64,000 nucleotides of DNA from Spirosoma profusum (GTDB lineage Bacteria; Bacteroidota; Bacteroidia; Cytophagales; Spirosomataceae): the NCBI RefSeq assembly GCF_014699005.1, contig NZ_JACWZY010000004.1, positions 62,001-126,000 on the forward strand. The letters are read 5' to 3'. Positions 50,620 to 59,460 of the stretch are shown here, one piece after another. A model generated the notes under the pieces. That model searched no databases and was not told where the DNA came from. It saw nothing but the letters and a program-made list of their open reading frames with translations. How positions within the stretch are numbered: position 1 is the stretch's first letter; each line of letters starts with the position of its first letter. Position numbers and translations under genes: made by a program.

Positions 50620-53073
50620 ATGATTGCCCCCGTCAACGAAAAACTTGAACTTGCTCATCAGTTTGTACTCCACACCAACCGAAACATTTTCCTGACCGGC
50701 AAAGCGGGCACAGGCAAAACTACGTTTCTGCACCAGGTTAAACAGATAAGCGCCAAACGACTGGCGGTCGTGGCCCCCACGGGCGTAGCAGCCATTAACG
50801 CCGGAGGTGTCACGATTCACTCATTATTTCAACTTCCTTTCGGTCCACTGGTTCCAGGTTCGACGCTACGTGAAAGCCGCAAGTTTAACAAAGAGAAAAT
50901 ACGACTCCTACGTACGCTCGACCTGCTGATCATCGACGAAATCAGCATGGTTCGGGCCGACGTGCTTGATGGAATTGATGAAGTGCTACGTCGGTATCGA
51001 AACAACGGACAGCCTTTTGGTGGCGTGCAACTGCTGCTCATTGGCGACATGCAGCAATTACCCCCCGTTATTCGGGATGAAGAGTGGTCGTTGCTGAAAC
51101 CACACTACGAAACGGGTTATTTTTTCGGGAGCAAAGCGCTACGTCAAATCCCTTACATATCGATCGAGCTGACCCATATTTACCGCCAGGCCGATGCACG
51201 ATTTATCAGTCTGCTCAATAGCATCCGTGAAAAAACGGTCACGCGCGATCAGTTGGCCGACCTCAACCAGCGCCATATTCCCAATTTTGCGCCCCACGAT
51301 AAAGAAGGTTACATTACGCTTTCGACGCACAATACTACTGCACAGCAAATCAACAGCAACAAACTTGCTGGTCTCCCAACTGGTTTACACACGTTCGAAG
51401 CCATTGTGGAAGGTGATTTCCCGACCAGCATTTACCCAACGGAAGCTAGTCTGGAACTGAAAGTTGGAGCGCAGGTTATGTTCATCAAAAATGACATCAC
51501 CCGCGAAAAACGGTACTACAACGGCAAAATCGGACAGATAGTCGACATCGACGATGACATTATCTACGTCCAGTGTGGTGACAACGAAGACGTAATTGAT
51601 GTACTTCCCGTTGACTGGACAAACTTGAAGTACACGCTAGATCCGGCTACCAAAGAAATTAAGGCTGAAGCAATTGGTACGTTCCGACAGTTTCCGCTTA
51701 AGCTTGCCTGGGCCATTACGATTCATAAAAGCCAGGGCTTAACCTTCGAAAAAGCAATTATTGATGCGTCGGCGGCTTTCGCGCATGGGCAGGTATACGT
51801 AGCGTTGAGCCGTTGCAAAACACTCGACGGCCTGGTGCTACGTTCACCGATTCCATCGCACAGTATCAAAACCGAGCAGACGCTGGAGGATTTTCACGAC
51901 GAAGTACAACAGCAAACACCCACCGAGCAGCACCTGCGCGACTCTCGACGTAGCAATCAGCAGGTACTACTTCAGGAGCTATTTTCGTTCGAACGTGCCA
52001 GTTCACTAACGTATCGTTGCCGCCGTGTCGTGAATGAACATACGAATAGTTTAGATGCTGAATGTTTCCCTATCCTTACTGAGTTACGTGATTTGTTGCA
52101 GAATAAAGCCCGCAATGTAACGAATCGTTTTCAGCAGCAACTACCTGTTTATTTCGAAGAAGAGACGTTACCCGAAGAAAACGATACGTTACAAGAGCGA
52201 ATTCGTAAGGCAACTGCTTATTTCCAGGCAGTGCTCGGTGACGAACTCCTACCCCTCCTCCACCGCTGTCCTACCGACTCCGACAACAAGCAGGTGCGCG
52301 AATCACTGCTGGAAGTGCTGGATGAACTGGAAAAAGAGTTGTTCGTAAAACTTCGCTCGTTTGAGAGCTGCCGGGATGGTTTTGACGCATTGTCTTATTT
52401 AAAAGCCCGTAACCACGCCGAATTAGACTTCCAGCCCGAACGTAAAAAACTTGAAAAAGAGGCAGCTACAACCACAGACAGCCCCGGTCGCGGAGGGTTA
52501 TATGGCGCGTTAATGAAATGGCGTAACGATCTGGCGGGCGAACATGATACGTCGGGATACATGGTACTGCCCCAGAAAACCATCGCCGAACTGGCAAAAC
52601 TTCGACCTACTACCCTTGATGAACTTTTGGCCATTAAAGGTTTTGGTAAAACAAAAGTGAAGCAGATTGGCCAGGACGTATTGGCCGTCATTAAAGACTT
52701 CCTTGAACGGCCGAAACCCACGAAAGAAACAAAAGAGAAGAAGGTAAAAGAACCGAAAGAAGCCAAAATTCCGTCTACTACGCAGACATTAGCGCTATTT
52801 CAGGCGGGTAAAACCATTGCCGAAATTGCTACCGAGCGCGGTTTCGCGGTTTCGACCATCGAAGGCCATCTGGCACAGTGCATTGGTCAGGGTGAATTAT
52901 CCGTTGAAGCTGTTTTACCACCCGAGCGAATAAAACTCATTCGCTCCCACCTCGAAACGGCTCCATCTACTACGTTCACTGAACTCATTCAGACTATTGG
53001 CAACGGCGTTACGTACAGCGAAATCCGTTTTGTCAATAGCGCGATACGGGCGGAGTTGGGAGAGGCTGAATAA
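50620..53073 (+). CDS. Pif1/RecD-like helicase fused to HRDC-like and helix-turn-helix domains
   Basis: An 817-residue superfamily 1B helicase. Walker A GKAGTGKTT at about 27-35, Walker B LLIIDEISM, then IGDMQQLPPV and the late motif AWAITIHKSQGLTFEKAII with VYVALSRC. After the helicase core (about 1-420) comes an acidic helical region, an HRDC-like domain (about 640-700: LAKLRPTTLDELLAIKGFGKTKVKQ), a Lys/Glu-rich linker, and a C-terminal HTH (about 720-770: GKTIAEIATERGFAVSTIEGHL). Pif1 helicases unwind forked DNA and G-quadruplexes in the 5'-3' sense. The added modules suggest DNA targeting. Monocistronic, divergent from the ethanolamine operon. Confidence 0.92.
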   Translation: MIAPVNEKLELAHQFVLHTNRNIFLTGKAGTGKTTFLHQVKQISAKRLAVVAPTGVAAINAGGVTIHSLFQLPFGPLVPGSTLRESRKFNKEKIRLLRTLDLLIIDEISMVRADVLDGIDEVLRRYRNNGQPFGGVQLLLIGDMQQLPPVIRDEEWSLLKPHYETGYFFGSKALRQIPYISIELTHIYRQADARFISLLNSIREKTVTRDQLADLNQRHIPNFAPHDKEGYITLSTHNTTAQQINSNKLAGLPTGLHTFEAIVEGDFPTSIYPTEASLELKVGAQVMFIKNDITREKRYYNGKIGQIVDIDDDIIYVQCGDNEDVIDVLPVDWTNLKYTLDPATKEIKAEAIGTFRQFPLKLAWAITIHKSQGLTFEKAIIDASAAFAHGQVYVALSRCKTLDGLVLRSPIPSHSIKTEQTLEDFHDEVQQQTPTEQHLRDSRRSNQQVLLQELFSFERASSLTYRCRRVVNEHTNSLDAECFPILTELRDLLQNKARNVTNRFQQQLPVYFEEETLPEENDTLQERIRKATAYFQAVLGDELLPLLHRCPTDSDNKQVRESLLEVLDELEKELFVKLRSFESCRDGFDALSYLKARNHAELDFQPERKKLEKEAATTTDSPGRGGLYGALMKWRNDLAGEHDTSGYMVLPQKTIAELAKLRPTTLDELLAIKGFGKTKVKQIGQDVLAVIKDFLERPKPTKETKEKKVKEPKEAKIPSTTQTLALFQAGKTIAEIATERGFAVSTIEGHLAQCIGQGELSVEAVLPPERIKLIRSHLETAPSTTFTELIQTIGNGVTYSEIRFVNSAIRAELGEAE

Positions 53074-53075
53074 AA

Positions 53076-53174
53076 GTTGTGACGCAGCGATGCCCGGAGG
53101 GTAAAGGAGATTCACAGAGAAAAATAAAACCTTTGTGAATCTCCTTTACCCTCCGGGCATCGCTGCGTCACAAC
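53076..53174. repeat. Inverted repeat with 41-bp perfect arms
   Basis: Arms 53076-53116 and 53134-53174 are perfect complements with a 17-nt loop, filling the gap between two convergent genes almost exactly. It shares no core with families A or B. Confidence 0.85.
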
Positions 53175-53177
53175 ACC

Positions 53178-55298
53178 TTAATATCCACCATAAAACTTCC
53201 TTAACCCCCACTCAACTGATGCCAGTGTGAGCACGAGGAAAAAGAGCCAGCGCCAGTTGATTAGCTCGTTCATTTCTTCGGTGCTGGTCAGGCGTGCCGG
53301 GTGCGGGCGAGAACCCAGATTACGTACCAGATCATCAATACGATTGGCGGTGTAAAACTGGCCGCCTGATTGTTGCGCCAATTGACGTAGCATTCCGTGG
53401 TCGGCGGTGGTGTTGATGGCTTCGAGCTGGAGATCACGTACCACAAACTGCCCCGCCGACTGTTCGGAACGGTTGTTTACATTTGCCGTAGCCCTGAACC
53501 GATATGCGCCCTGAGGCAGTCGGCTGATTTCGAATCGACGATTAGCCGCAGTGGGTGTATAATTGAAAGAACGAGTTACGCCTTTTTCATCACTGATTTC
53601 CAGACGAACGGGTTTGTCGAATACTTCTTCGTAAATGTCATTGTACATTTCCGTTTCGAAGATCACCTTCTCACCGGCCACAAACTCATTTCGAATCGGA
53701 TACACGCGAAGTTTCCGGCGGTCTTCCTTTACCGAAATCAACTGAATTACTTTCTGAAGCAACTCATCGACCACTTCCTGCTTATCAGTCAGCGCGTATT
53801 CTTCGAGTCGCCAACCCCAGAGTCCTTCCCCGGCCAGCACTGCCGTTTTTCGGGGACTTGTTACGTTCAGGGCTAGCAATGGCTTGGTAGTACGTACGCT
53901 ACCAACTTGCTGCCATAGCACCACTTCACTGCCCGGTTGAAGTCTAAATTCGCCGTAAGGAGCCAACAGGGGCGGCAATTTGGAAAGAATATCGAGCTTA
54001 GCCGCATCCAGATTCAACTGCTTAAACTCCGGGTTGAATACGCCCGTTACTTTATCACTCTGATTCGCCTGAGCGGCAATTTGTAATACCGAATTCGACG
54101 TATTGAACGGCCCCAGCGCCGACTGGTTGCCCAGCACGAACAACGTTGGCGTATTTCTGACTAAATATTTCTGAACCAATTGATTGCCGACTCCACCATT
54201 ATCCGGAATCTGGTGCAGAATAAGCAAATCGTACACTTTGTCGGGAAGTGGAGGTGCTTCGGCAGGAGTGCCTGTTAGAATACGGATATCGAGTTCGTAG
54301 TTCTGGTTTCGTTCCAGAATATTGCGGATGGCTTTTATATCGGGATGCGGGGCCAGCGCCAGCAAAAGCACTTTTTCTTTTCCATCAATTACGTCCAGAT
54401 AGACGTCCTGCCGGTTGTTACGTGTGCTGAACTCGCCCGGTTGCGGCAACACTTCCACTACATAGTGCTGTACGCCTTTTTGCGTGGCCGTTGTCGTAAA
54501 CGTGACCTGGTTGAATGTATCGCTCTTGCCAAAACTGATCGACTGTCGCCCTAATTCACGACCGTTCTGGCGAAGTACCACCGTAGCGCTACGTCCCTGA
54601 AAGCCGTTGCTGACAATTTCGGCCTGCACCGGAAACTGGTTACCGAGGTACGCAATTCGGTTCGCTATCACACCACGAAGCTGCACATCACGTTTCGCAA
54701 CGGTATCACCCAACCCCACGGTCTGTACCGTAAATGGATACTGCCCAAAGGTTGGCGAAAGCCCCTGATTGAAAATTCCATCCGAAACCAGTACTACGTC
54801 GGTCAGGTTACGCCCTTCATAATCAGAGCGAATACGCGACAAAAGGCCCGACAAATCAGTGGTACGTTGAGTGAATGGAATCTGCGTGAGGTCGCTTTCG
54901 GTAACGGTATCGCCAAACGTACGCACGGCTACGTCCAATCCTTTATCGGCCAATTGCTGACGTAACGTTTGCAAACCCGTCAGAGCCTGATTCAGCGCCG
55001 GTCGACCGGCAGCGGCTACCGACTCGGAGTTATCGACGGCCAATACCACTTTCGGCTTTTCGGTCAGTGTGCGCAGGCTGCGAATGAGGGGATTTAACAG
55101 CAGAAAACACAGAAAGCTGACGATGACAAACCGTAATGCTGCCAATCCATACGTAGTTCGCTTATCGAACCCACCCACGGTTGTAGACCCGCCCGCCATC
55201 AGCCGCGGCAAGGGTTGATACATAGCAAAAGCGTACGCGGCACCAACCAGCAGGCACACCAGAATCCACCAGGGAGAGGTCTGAAAGATGAAATTCAT
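53178..55298 (-). CDS. VWA-domain membrane protein
   Basis: A 706-residue membrane protein with two N-terminal helices (about 8-28 and 49-70), a von Willebrand A domain whose metal site shows AVDNSES (about 92-98), then beta-sandwich repeats, and a C-terminal helix (about 683-702) before a short tail. It resembles the BatA/BatB-like aerotolerance and glutamine amidotransferase-like membrane proteins of Bacteroidota that have a VWA domain between membrane helices. A role in envelope complex assembly is likely; the ligand is unknown. It is monocistronic and separated from fabG by a palindromic segment. Confidence 0.8.
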   Translation of the reverse strand: MNFIFQTSPWWILVCLLVGAAYAFAMYQPLPRLMAGGSTTVGGFDKRTTYGLAALRFVIVSFLCFLLLNPLIRSLRTLTEKPKVVLAVDNSESVAAAGRPALNQALTGLQTLRQQLADKGLDVAVRTFGDTVTESDLTQIPFTQRTTDLSGLLSRIRSDYEGRNLTDVVLVSDGIFNQGLSPTFGQYPFTVQTVGLGDTVAKRDVQLRGVIANRIAYLGNQFPVQAEIVSNGFQGRSATVVLRQNGRELGRQSISFGKSDTFNQVTFTTTATQKGVQHYVVEVLPQPGEFSTRNNRQDVYLDVIDGKEKVLLLALAPHPDIKAIRNILERNQNYELDIRILTGTPAEAPPLPDKVYDLLILHQIPDNGGVGNQLVQKYLVRNTPTLFVLGNQSALGPFNTSNSVLQIAAQANQSDKVTGVFNPEFKQLNLDAAKLDILSKLPPLLAPYGEFRLQPGSEVVLWQQVGSVRTTKPLLALNVTSPRKTAVLAGEGLWGWRLEEYALTDKQEVVDELLQKVIQLISVKEDRRKLRVYPIRNEFVAGEKVIFETEMYNDIYEEVFDKPVRLEISDEKGVTRSFNYTPTAANRRFEISRLPQGAYRFRATANVNNRSEQSAGQFVVRDLQLEAINTTADHGMLRQLAQQSGGQFYTANRIDDLVRNLGSRPHPARLTSTEEMNELINWRWLFFLVLTLASVEWGLRKFYGGY

Positions 55299-55302
55299 GA
55301 AA

Positions 55303-55388
55303 AGTCGTTAGTATTCGTCAGTCAATAGTGGTTAGTCGTCAGCCGCAATAACACTTTGCTATTGACTAACGACTGATAACTAACGACT
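55303..55388. repeat. Imperfect inverted repeat (AGTCGTTAGT type)
   Basis: The words AGTCGTTAGT and ACTAACGACT face each other around short direct repeats of GTCGTTAGT/GTCAGTC, between fabG and the VWA gene. A shorter echo (TAGTCGTCAGTCGG) lies at 46689-46702. Confidence 0.5.
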
Positions 55389-55392
55389 AGTA

Positions 55393-56139
55393 TTAAGTTA
55401 ACATTCCCCCATCCACTTGCAGCACCTGACCGGTGATGTAGCGCGAAAGGTCAGAAGCCAGAAAAACGGCACAATCAGCCACCTCGTCGGGCTGGCCACC
55501 CCGTTTCATGGGAATCTGTTGTTTCCAGTCTTCGAGGGCTTTCTCGTTGATTTCGCCCGTCATTTCCGTTTCGATAAAACCCGGCGCAATGGCGTTGGAG
55601 CGAATATTTCTCGACCCCAGTTCCAACGCAACCGACTTGGTAAATCCGATAATTCCCGCTTTCGAAGCCGCATAGTTGGCCTGTCCGGCGTTACCCCGAA
55701 TACCGACCACCGACGTCAGATTAATGATTGACCCGGCCTTAGCTTTCATCATGGGTTTGATGGCGGCTTTGGTGAGGTTGAAGACTGATTTTAAATTAAC
55801 GGTAATAACGCTGTCCCATTGTTCTTCGGACATCCGCATCAGCAGACCATCTTTCGTAATACCAGCATTATTAATCAATACGTCGAGTTTGCCGAAATCA
55901 GCAATTACCTGATTAATAAGCTCTTCAGCAGCCTGGAAGTCTGACGCATCGGAACGGTAACCTTTCACCTGACCACCAAACGTCCGAAGTTCTTCTTCCA
56001 ATGCCTGCCCTTTTTCAACGCTCGACAGATAAGTAAAGGCAACTGTGGCACCCTCCTTTGCAAATTTCTGAGCCATAGCCCGGCCAATTCCGCGCGAGGC
56101 ACCTGTAATTAAAGCAACTTTTCCCTGTAGTAAACCCAT
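55393..56139 (-). CDS. fabG: 3-oxoacyl-ACP reductase (SDR family)
   Basis: A 248-residue short-chain dehydrogenase that reduces 3-oxoacyl-ACP in fatty acid synthesis using NADPH. The cofactor loop TGASRGIGRAMAQKF is at about 13-27, NNAG at about 90, the catalytic Ser in INLTSVVGIRGN, Tyr and Lys in NYAASKAG, then PGFIETEM, and it ends YITGQVLQVDGGMLT, as FabG does. It is not next to other fab genes, which is common in Bacteroidota. Enzymes of other SDR activities can look alike, but the whole pattern fits FabG. Confidence 0.92.
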   Translation of the reverse strand: MGLLQGKVALITGASRGIGRAMAQKFAKEGATVAFTYLSSVEKGQALEEELRTFGGQVKGYRSDASDFQAAEELINQVIADFGKLDVLINNAGITKDGLLMRMSEEQWDSVITVNLKSVFNLTKAAIKPMMKAKAGSIINLTSVVGIRGNAGQANYAASKAGIIGFTKSVALELGSRNIRSNAIAPGFIETEMTGEINEKALEDWKQQIPMKRGGQPDEVADCAVFLASDLSRYITGQVLQVDGGMLT

Positions 56140-56344
56140 TTCAATGAATAAGTGAAATTAATAATGAATACTGTCATAAAAGGGTAAAGAACACGGCTGC
56201 TAGGCATTATTCATCATCCATTATACAGTATTCATTCGTAGCAGGTCAAAATTAGTGCTTTGGTCGGAAACGGCAAGGTGCCATCCGGGTTTTGGTTTCG
56301 TGAATAAGCTACGTTACTTTGTCAAAAATTAGTTGCCTACCGAC

Positions 56345-57094
56345 ATGCGCTACTACCTACTCTCTACCTTACTGTGGTTTACTTTGTCAAACAGCCTGGC
56401 GCAGAAAATCCACGCCCATAATGATTACGAAAAACCACGGCCTTTGCTGACTGCCTACGAACAACGGGCCGATTATATCGAAGCCGACGTCTGGCTTCAG
56501 AATGGCAAGCTGGTAGTCTCGCACGAACAGCCAAAAGCCGGCGCGCCAACGCTCGACTCACTTTATCTGAAACCTATTGCTGCTTTTTTTAAGCAATATA
56601 AAGATCGGCCCAGTCAGGAACGTGATTATACCTTTTCGCTGGTCGTCGACATTAAAGATAATCCGACTGATGTTCTGCCGAAACTCCTTGCCCTGTTACA
56701 GGAAAACCTGCCTTCCTTTAACCGAGCGGCTAATCTGAGGGCCATACAGGTCGTCATTAGTGGCAACCGGCCTAAAATTCCGGTTTATTTCGATTATCCG
56801 CTACTACAATTTGATGGACGGCCGAGCGAAGTTTACGATGAAGAAACACTTCAGCATATCGCACTCATTAGCGACAATTTTCGGTTATATTCACAGTGGA
56901 ATGGAGAAGGAGAAATGTCGGATGTCGACAAGGAAAAGCTAAAACGCGTTATCAAACGGGCACATAGCGACAAAAAACCAATTCGATTCTGGGGCATTCC
57001 CGATACGCCCAACGCCTGGAAACAACTCAAAAAGTTGGGCGTTGACGTACTGAACACCGATAAAGTAGTCGAATGTGTGGAGGCTATGCGCTAA
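56345..57094 (+). CDS. Exported PI-PLC/GDPD-like phosphodiesterase
   Basis: A 249-residue exported protein with a signal peptide (about 1-16, ending SLAQ) and the fold of phosphatidylinositol phospholipase C / glycerophosphodiesterases. HAHNDYE (about 20-26), YIEADVWLQNGKLVVSHE with its acidic metal ligand and histidine, and later LVVDIKDNP mark the TIM barrel. The C-terminal WGIPDTPNAW completes the barrel. Members cleave phospholipid headgroups. ATG 56345 was chosen over one at 56333 because it opens a normal signal peptide. Confidence 0.82.
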   Translation: MRYYLLSTLLWFTLSNSLAQKIHAHNDYEKPRPLLTAYEQRADYIEADVWLQNGKLVVSHEQPKAGAPTLDSLYLKPIAAFFKQYKDRPSQERDYTFSLVVDIKDNPTDVLPKLLALLQENLPSFNRAANLRAIQVVISGNRPKIPVYFDYPLLQFDGRPSEVYDEETLQHIALISDNFRLYSQWNGEGEMSDVDKEKLKRVIKRAHSDKKPIRFWGIPDTPNAWKQLKKLGVDVLNTDKVVECVEAMR

Positions 57095-57139
57095 CGTAAC
57101 ACCCGGACGTCGCTCAGCACGAACGTAACATCTGAATTA

Positions 57140-57832
57140 ATGTCAGCGAAGAATTTTTACCAGACGCTTTACCAAACTGATCAGCTTTTCCGAATCGCCG
57201 ACGAATCGTGGGGAATCGAAGTCGTTGACGACGTAGCACCCGCCACTACGTCCGTTTCTTCCGACTTACCCGGCGATCTGGAAGCCATCGCTCTCAACGT
57301 AGCACCCGTTACGTCGGAACCCGTTCACGTTACGTTGGTTTCTGACGTAGCAGTTACCGCCGAGCCAGCCGCAACGGTTTCAACCAACGTACCGGAACCC
57401 CTGCCCGAACCCGCACCTCGCCCGGTTGTTCCGTCGATTTTGCCGCCCATTCAACCCAAGCCCCGGATGCCGCAACTGAATCATAAAGTATTGTTGCTGG
57501 CCGACGAAGAACTGGACCCGAGCAACCTGCTCTTTCTGGAAAAAATCCTAAAAGCCGTCAATCTCAATATCGAAGGGGTCGACCTATTGAATTTGCATGG
57601 CGTGAAGGATATCAATTTTGCCGAACTGCTACGTGGCAAATACATCAACCATTTCATTACGTTCGGCGTCCCCTTCGAACGGCTTCATCTCGATATCATG
57701 ATGGACCGTTATTCGCCGGTACGTTTCGAGGGCATTACGTTCCTGATGGCCGATTCACTGCCGACTATCGAAGCCGACCAGAATCTCAAAAAGCGGCTCT
57801 GGGGCGCGTTACAGCGTATTTTCCTTCGGTAG
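57140..57832 (+). CDS. Unknown protein with Pro/Val-rich linker and compact C-terminal domain
   Basis: A 230-residue protein. A short N-terminal segment (FYQTLYQTDQLFRIADESWGI, here split by chance) precedes a Pro/Ala/Val-rich linker (about 30-115), then a globular domain of about 115 residues beginning HKVLLLADEELDP and ending LWGALQRIFLR. The domain has alternating strands and helices and resembles in layout the uracil-DNA-glycosylase-like psi subunits of DNA polymerase III, but I could not confirm that. No signal peptide. The linker DNA holds seven ACGTA/TACGT words in about 170 nt. The family is unrecognised. Confidence 0.65.
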   Translation: MSAKNFYQTLYQTDQLFRIADESWGIEVVDDVAPATTSVSSDLPGDLEAIALNVAPVTSEPVHVTLVSDVAVTAEPAATVSTNVPEPLPEPAPRPVVPSILPPIQPKPRMPQLNHKVLLLADEELDPSNLLFLEKILKAVNLNIEGVDLLNLHGVKDINFAELLRGKYINHFITFGVPFERLHLDIMMDRYSPVRFEGITFLMADSLPTIEADQNLKKRLWGALQRIFLR

Positions 57833-57836
57833 AAAC

Positions 57837-57844
57837 TACATTTG
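57837..57844 (+). promoter_or_regulatory. -7 promoter box (TACATTTG) of the serine hydrolase gene
   Basis: TACATTTG lies 16 nt before the hydrolase ATG, the third exact copy of this word near a start codon. A -33 element is not clear. Confidence 0.45.
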
Positions 57845-57859
57845 TAGAAATGAATTCAT

Positions 57860-58882
57860 ATGCATATCCCCAAAAACGTACTTATCTACACTACTATTCT
57901 TTGTCTTTTTTTGGCATTCGCACAGGCACAACAAACAGGCACAAAAAAATCACAAATAGAAACTTATCTGTTAAATGCTAACCAGAATGGTTTGTTCAAT
58001 GGTAATGTGCTGGTCATTGAAAACGGGGAAATTCTTTTTCGTAAATCCATAGGTTTCGCAGATGCGAGCAAGCAAGTTCCTCTGACGCCAGAATACCGGT
58101 TTCACATTGGTTCAATTGCAAAGGAATTTGATGCAGTGGGCGTCATGATGCTTGTAGAGCAGAGCAAACTGTCGCTCGATGACAAATTAGCCACGTTTTT
58201 CCCTGATTTACCTGAATGGTCGAAACTGATCAGCGTTCGTAACCTCCTGCAATACACCAGTGGTTTGCCAGAAATAAAGTATCAGACAGTGCATAATGAT
58301 GCGGATAACTGGAAAGATTTGATGACGCTCAGGCAGTTAGACTTTGCCCCGGGTAGCCAATACGCTTACAACAACAACAATACGTTCCTGCGTCGGAAGC
58401 TGATCGAAAAGGTTAGTGGAGTGAGTTTTAAAGAGTTTGCGGAGCAAACGATGCTGAAAAAAGTCGGTATTAAAAACGGTATCGCTGACCCTACGGATGC
58501 TGATCCGCTCATGGCCAAATCCTTCAACAACGACTTTAAACAGGATAAACTACAAGCGCCAATCTCTGGCTGGACCTGCGTCAATCTGGATGATTTATAT
58601 AAATGGTCGGAAAGTATCAATGCATTCACCCTGATCAGTCCCAAGTCGACAAAATTTATTCTGACGCCTTTTATGCCTGATAAACAGGCTGGACTAGGCA
58701 AAGGAACGATGGAGAATGAGCGGGTTCTTACCCACATACACGATGGAGCAGCGTTACGTTATCAGGCACTTCTGATGGTAGATAATTCCAAACGAAGAAC
58801 GATTATTCTACTCACCAACCAGAAACACGATAACGTTTACGATCTGGGCAACGGTATTACAGCAATTTTGGATAAGCCTTAA
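57860..58882 (+). CDS. Serine hydrolase, beta-lactamase/PBP family
   Basis: A 340-residue exported enzyme with a signal peptide ending AQAQ. Class C beta-lactamase/DD-peptidase motifs are visible: S-x-x-K in IGSIAKEF (about 93-100) and Y-x-N in QYAYNNNN (about 172). The third motif (usually HxG or KTG) appears as HIHDGA. These enzymes cleave D-amino peptides, esters or lactams; a resistance function need not be implied. It has fewer ACGTA/TACGT words than its neighbours (three in 1.0 kb) and somewhat AT-richer codons, a hint of later arrival. It is monocistronic. Confidence 0.88.
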   Translation: MHIPKNVLIYTTILCLFLAFAQAQQTGTKKSQIETYLLNANQNGLFNGNVLVIENGEILFRKSIGFADASKQVPLTPEYRFHIGSIAKEFDAVGVMMLVEQSKLSLDDKLATFFPDLPEWSKLISVRNLLQYTSGLPEIKYQTVHNDADNWKDLMTLRQLDFAPGSQYAYNNNNTFLRRKLIEKVSGVSFKEFAEQTMLKKVGIKNGIADPTDADPLMAKSFNNDFKQDKLQAPISGWTCVNLDDLYKWSESINAFTLISPKSTKFILTPFMPDKQAGLGKGTMENERVLTHIHDGAALRYQALLMVDNSKRRTIILLTNQKHDNVYDLGNGITAILDKP

Positions 58883-58974
58883 TTGGATGTAAGCTATGGT
58901 TTTGGTTAGGTATTAATCTCCAGTACGTCAACTGTAAGCATCTGACGTTGAGGACTATGAATGTACCAGTCTAC

Positions 58975-59361
58975 TTATTTTATCTTCATTCCAGGTACTA
59001 GAGGCACAGTATCGACTAGTTCAAGAGCTTGGACCATATCCTTGGTCGTCGTTTTATATTTTAGAAAATGCGGTGTCTGGATGTGCGCTTTGTAGGCAGC
59101 AGTATCTGCGTAAATCTCCAGAATTGTGATGTGTGTCGGTTTCTCTTTCTCCGAAACCGCATATAACGTTAATACACCTGGCTCAACCCGCACAGACGTT
59201 TCAATTTCTTCTTTAAGCGCAGTTTTATAGCTTTCCAACTGTTTCGGATCGATCTGGAGTTTTGCCAGACGTACCATTTGCTTTTTTTGTTGGGCAGTCG
59301 CCTTGTCGCAGCAAAAAAAAGTCAGTATTGCGATAACAGAAATAAAAAATTTAGTCACCAT
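58975..59361 (-). CDS. Exported ABM-domain (antibiotic biosynthesis monooxygenase-like) protein
   Basis: A 128-residue protein: signal peptide (about 1-23, ending ATAQ) followed by an ABM ferredoxin-like domain. MVRLAKLQIDPKQLESYKTAL leads into EPGVLTLYAVSEKEKPTHITILEIYADTAAYKAHIQTPHFLKYK, which has the conserved strand-helix pattern and HLxTPHF-like ending of this family. Members include quinol monooxygenases and heme-degrading enzymes, but most are cytosolic; an exported version is unusual. It is monocistronic. Confidence 0.85.
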   Translation of the reverse strand: MVTKFFISVIAILTFFCCDKATAQQKKQMVRLAKLQIDPKQLESYKTALKEEIETSVRVEPGVLTLYAVSEKEKPTHITILEIYADTAAYKAHIQTPHFLKYKTTTKDMVQALELVDTVPLVPGMKIK

Positions 59362-59460
59362 TCGTCAGGTATTCAGTTCCAGAAATACACGCTTAACTAA
59401 GATATCTCATTAAAGTTATCACGTAGGAGCGTTTCTTCTGCAAAAAGGCATTCAGAATGG

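Noticed and set aside
57860-58882. Serine hydrolase considered as an antibiotic-resistance beta-lactamase
   Set aside because: The motifs fit the broad family, which includes peptidases and esterases; resistance cannot be claimed.
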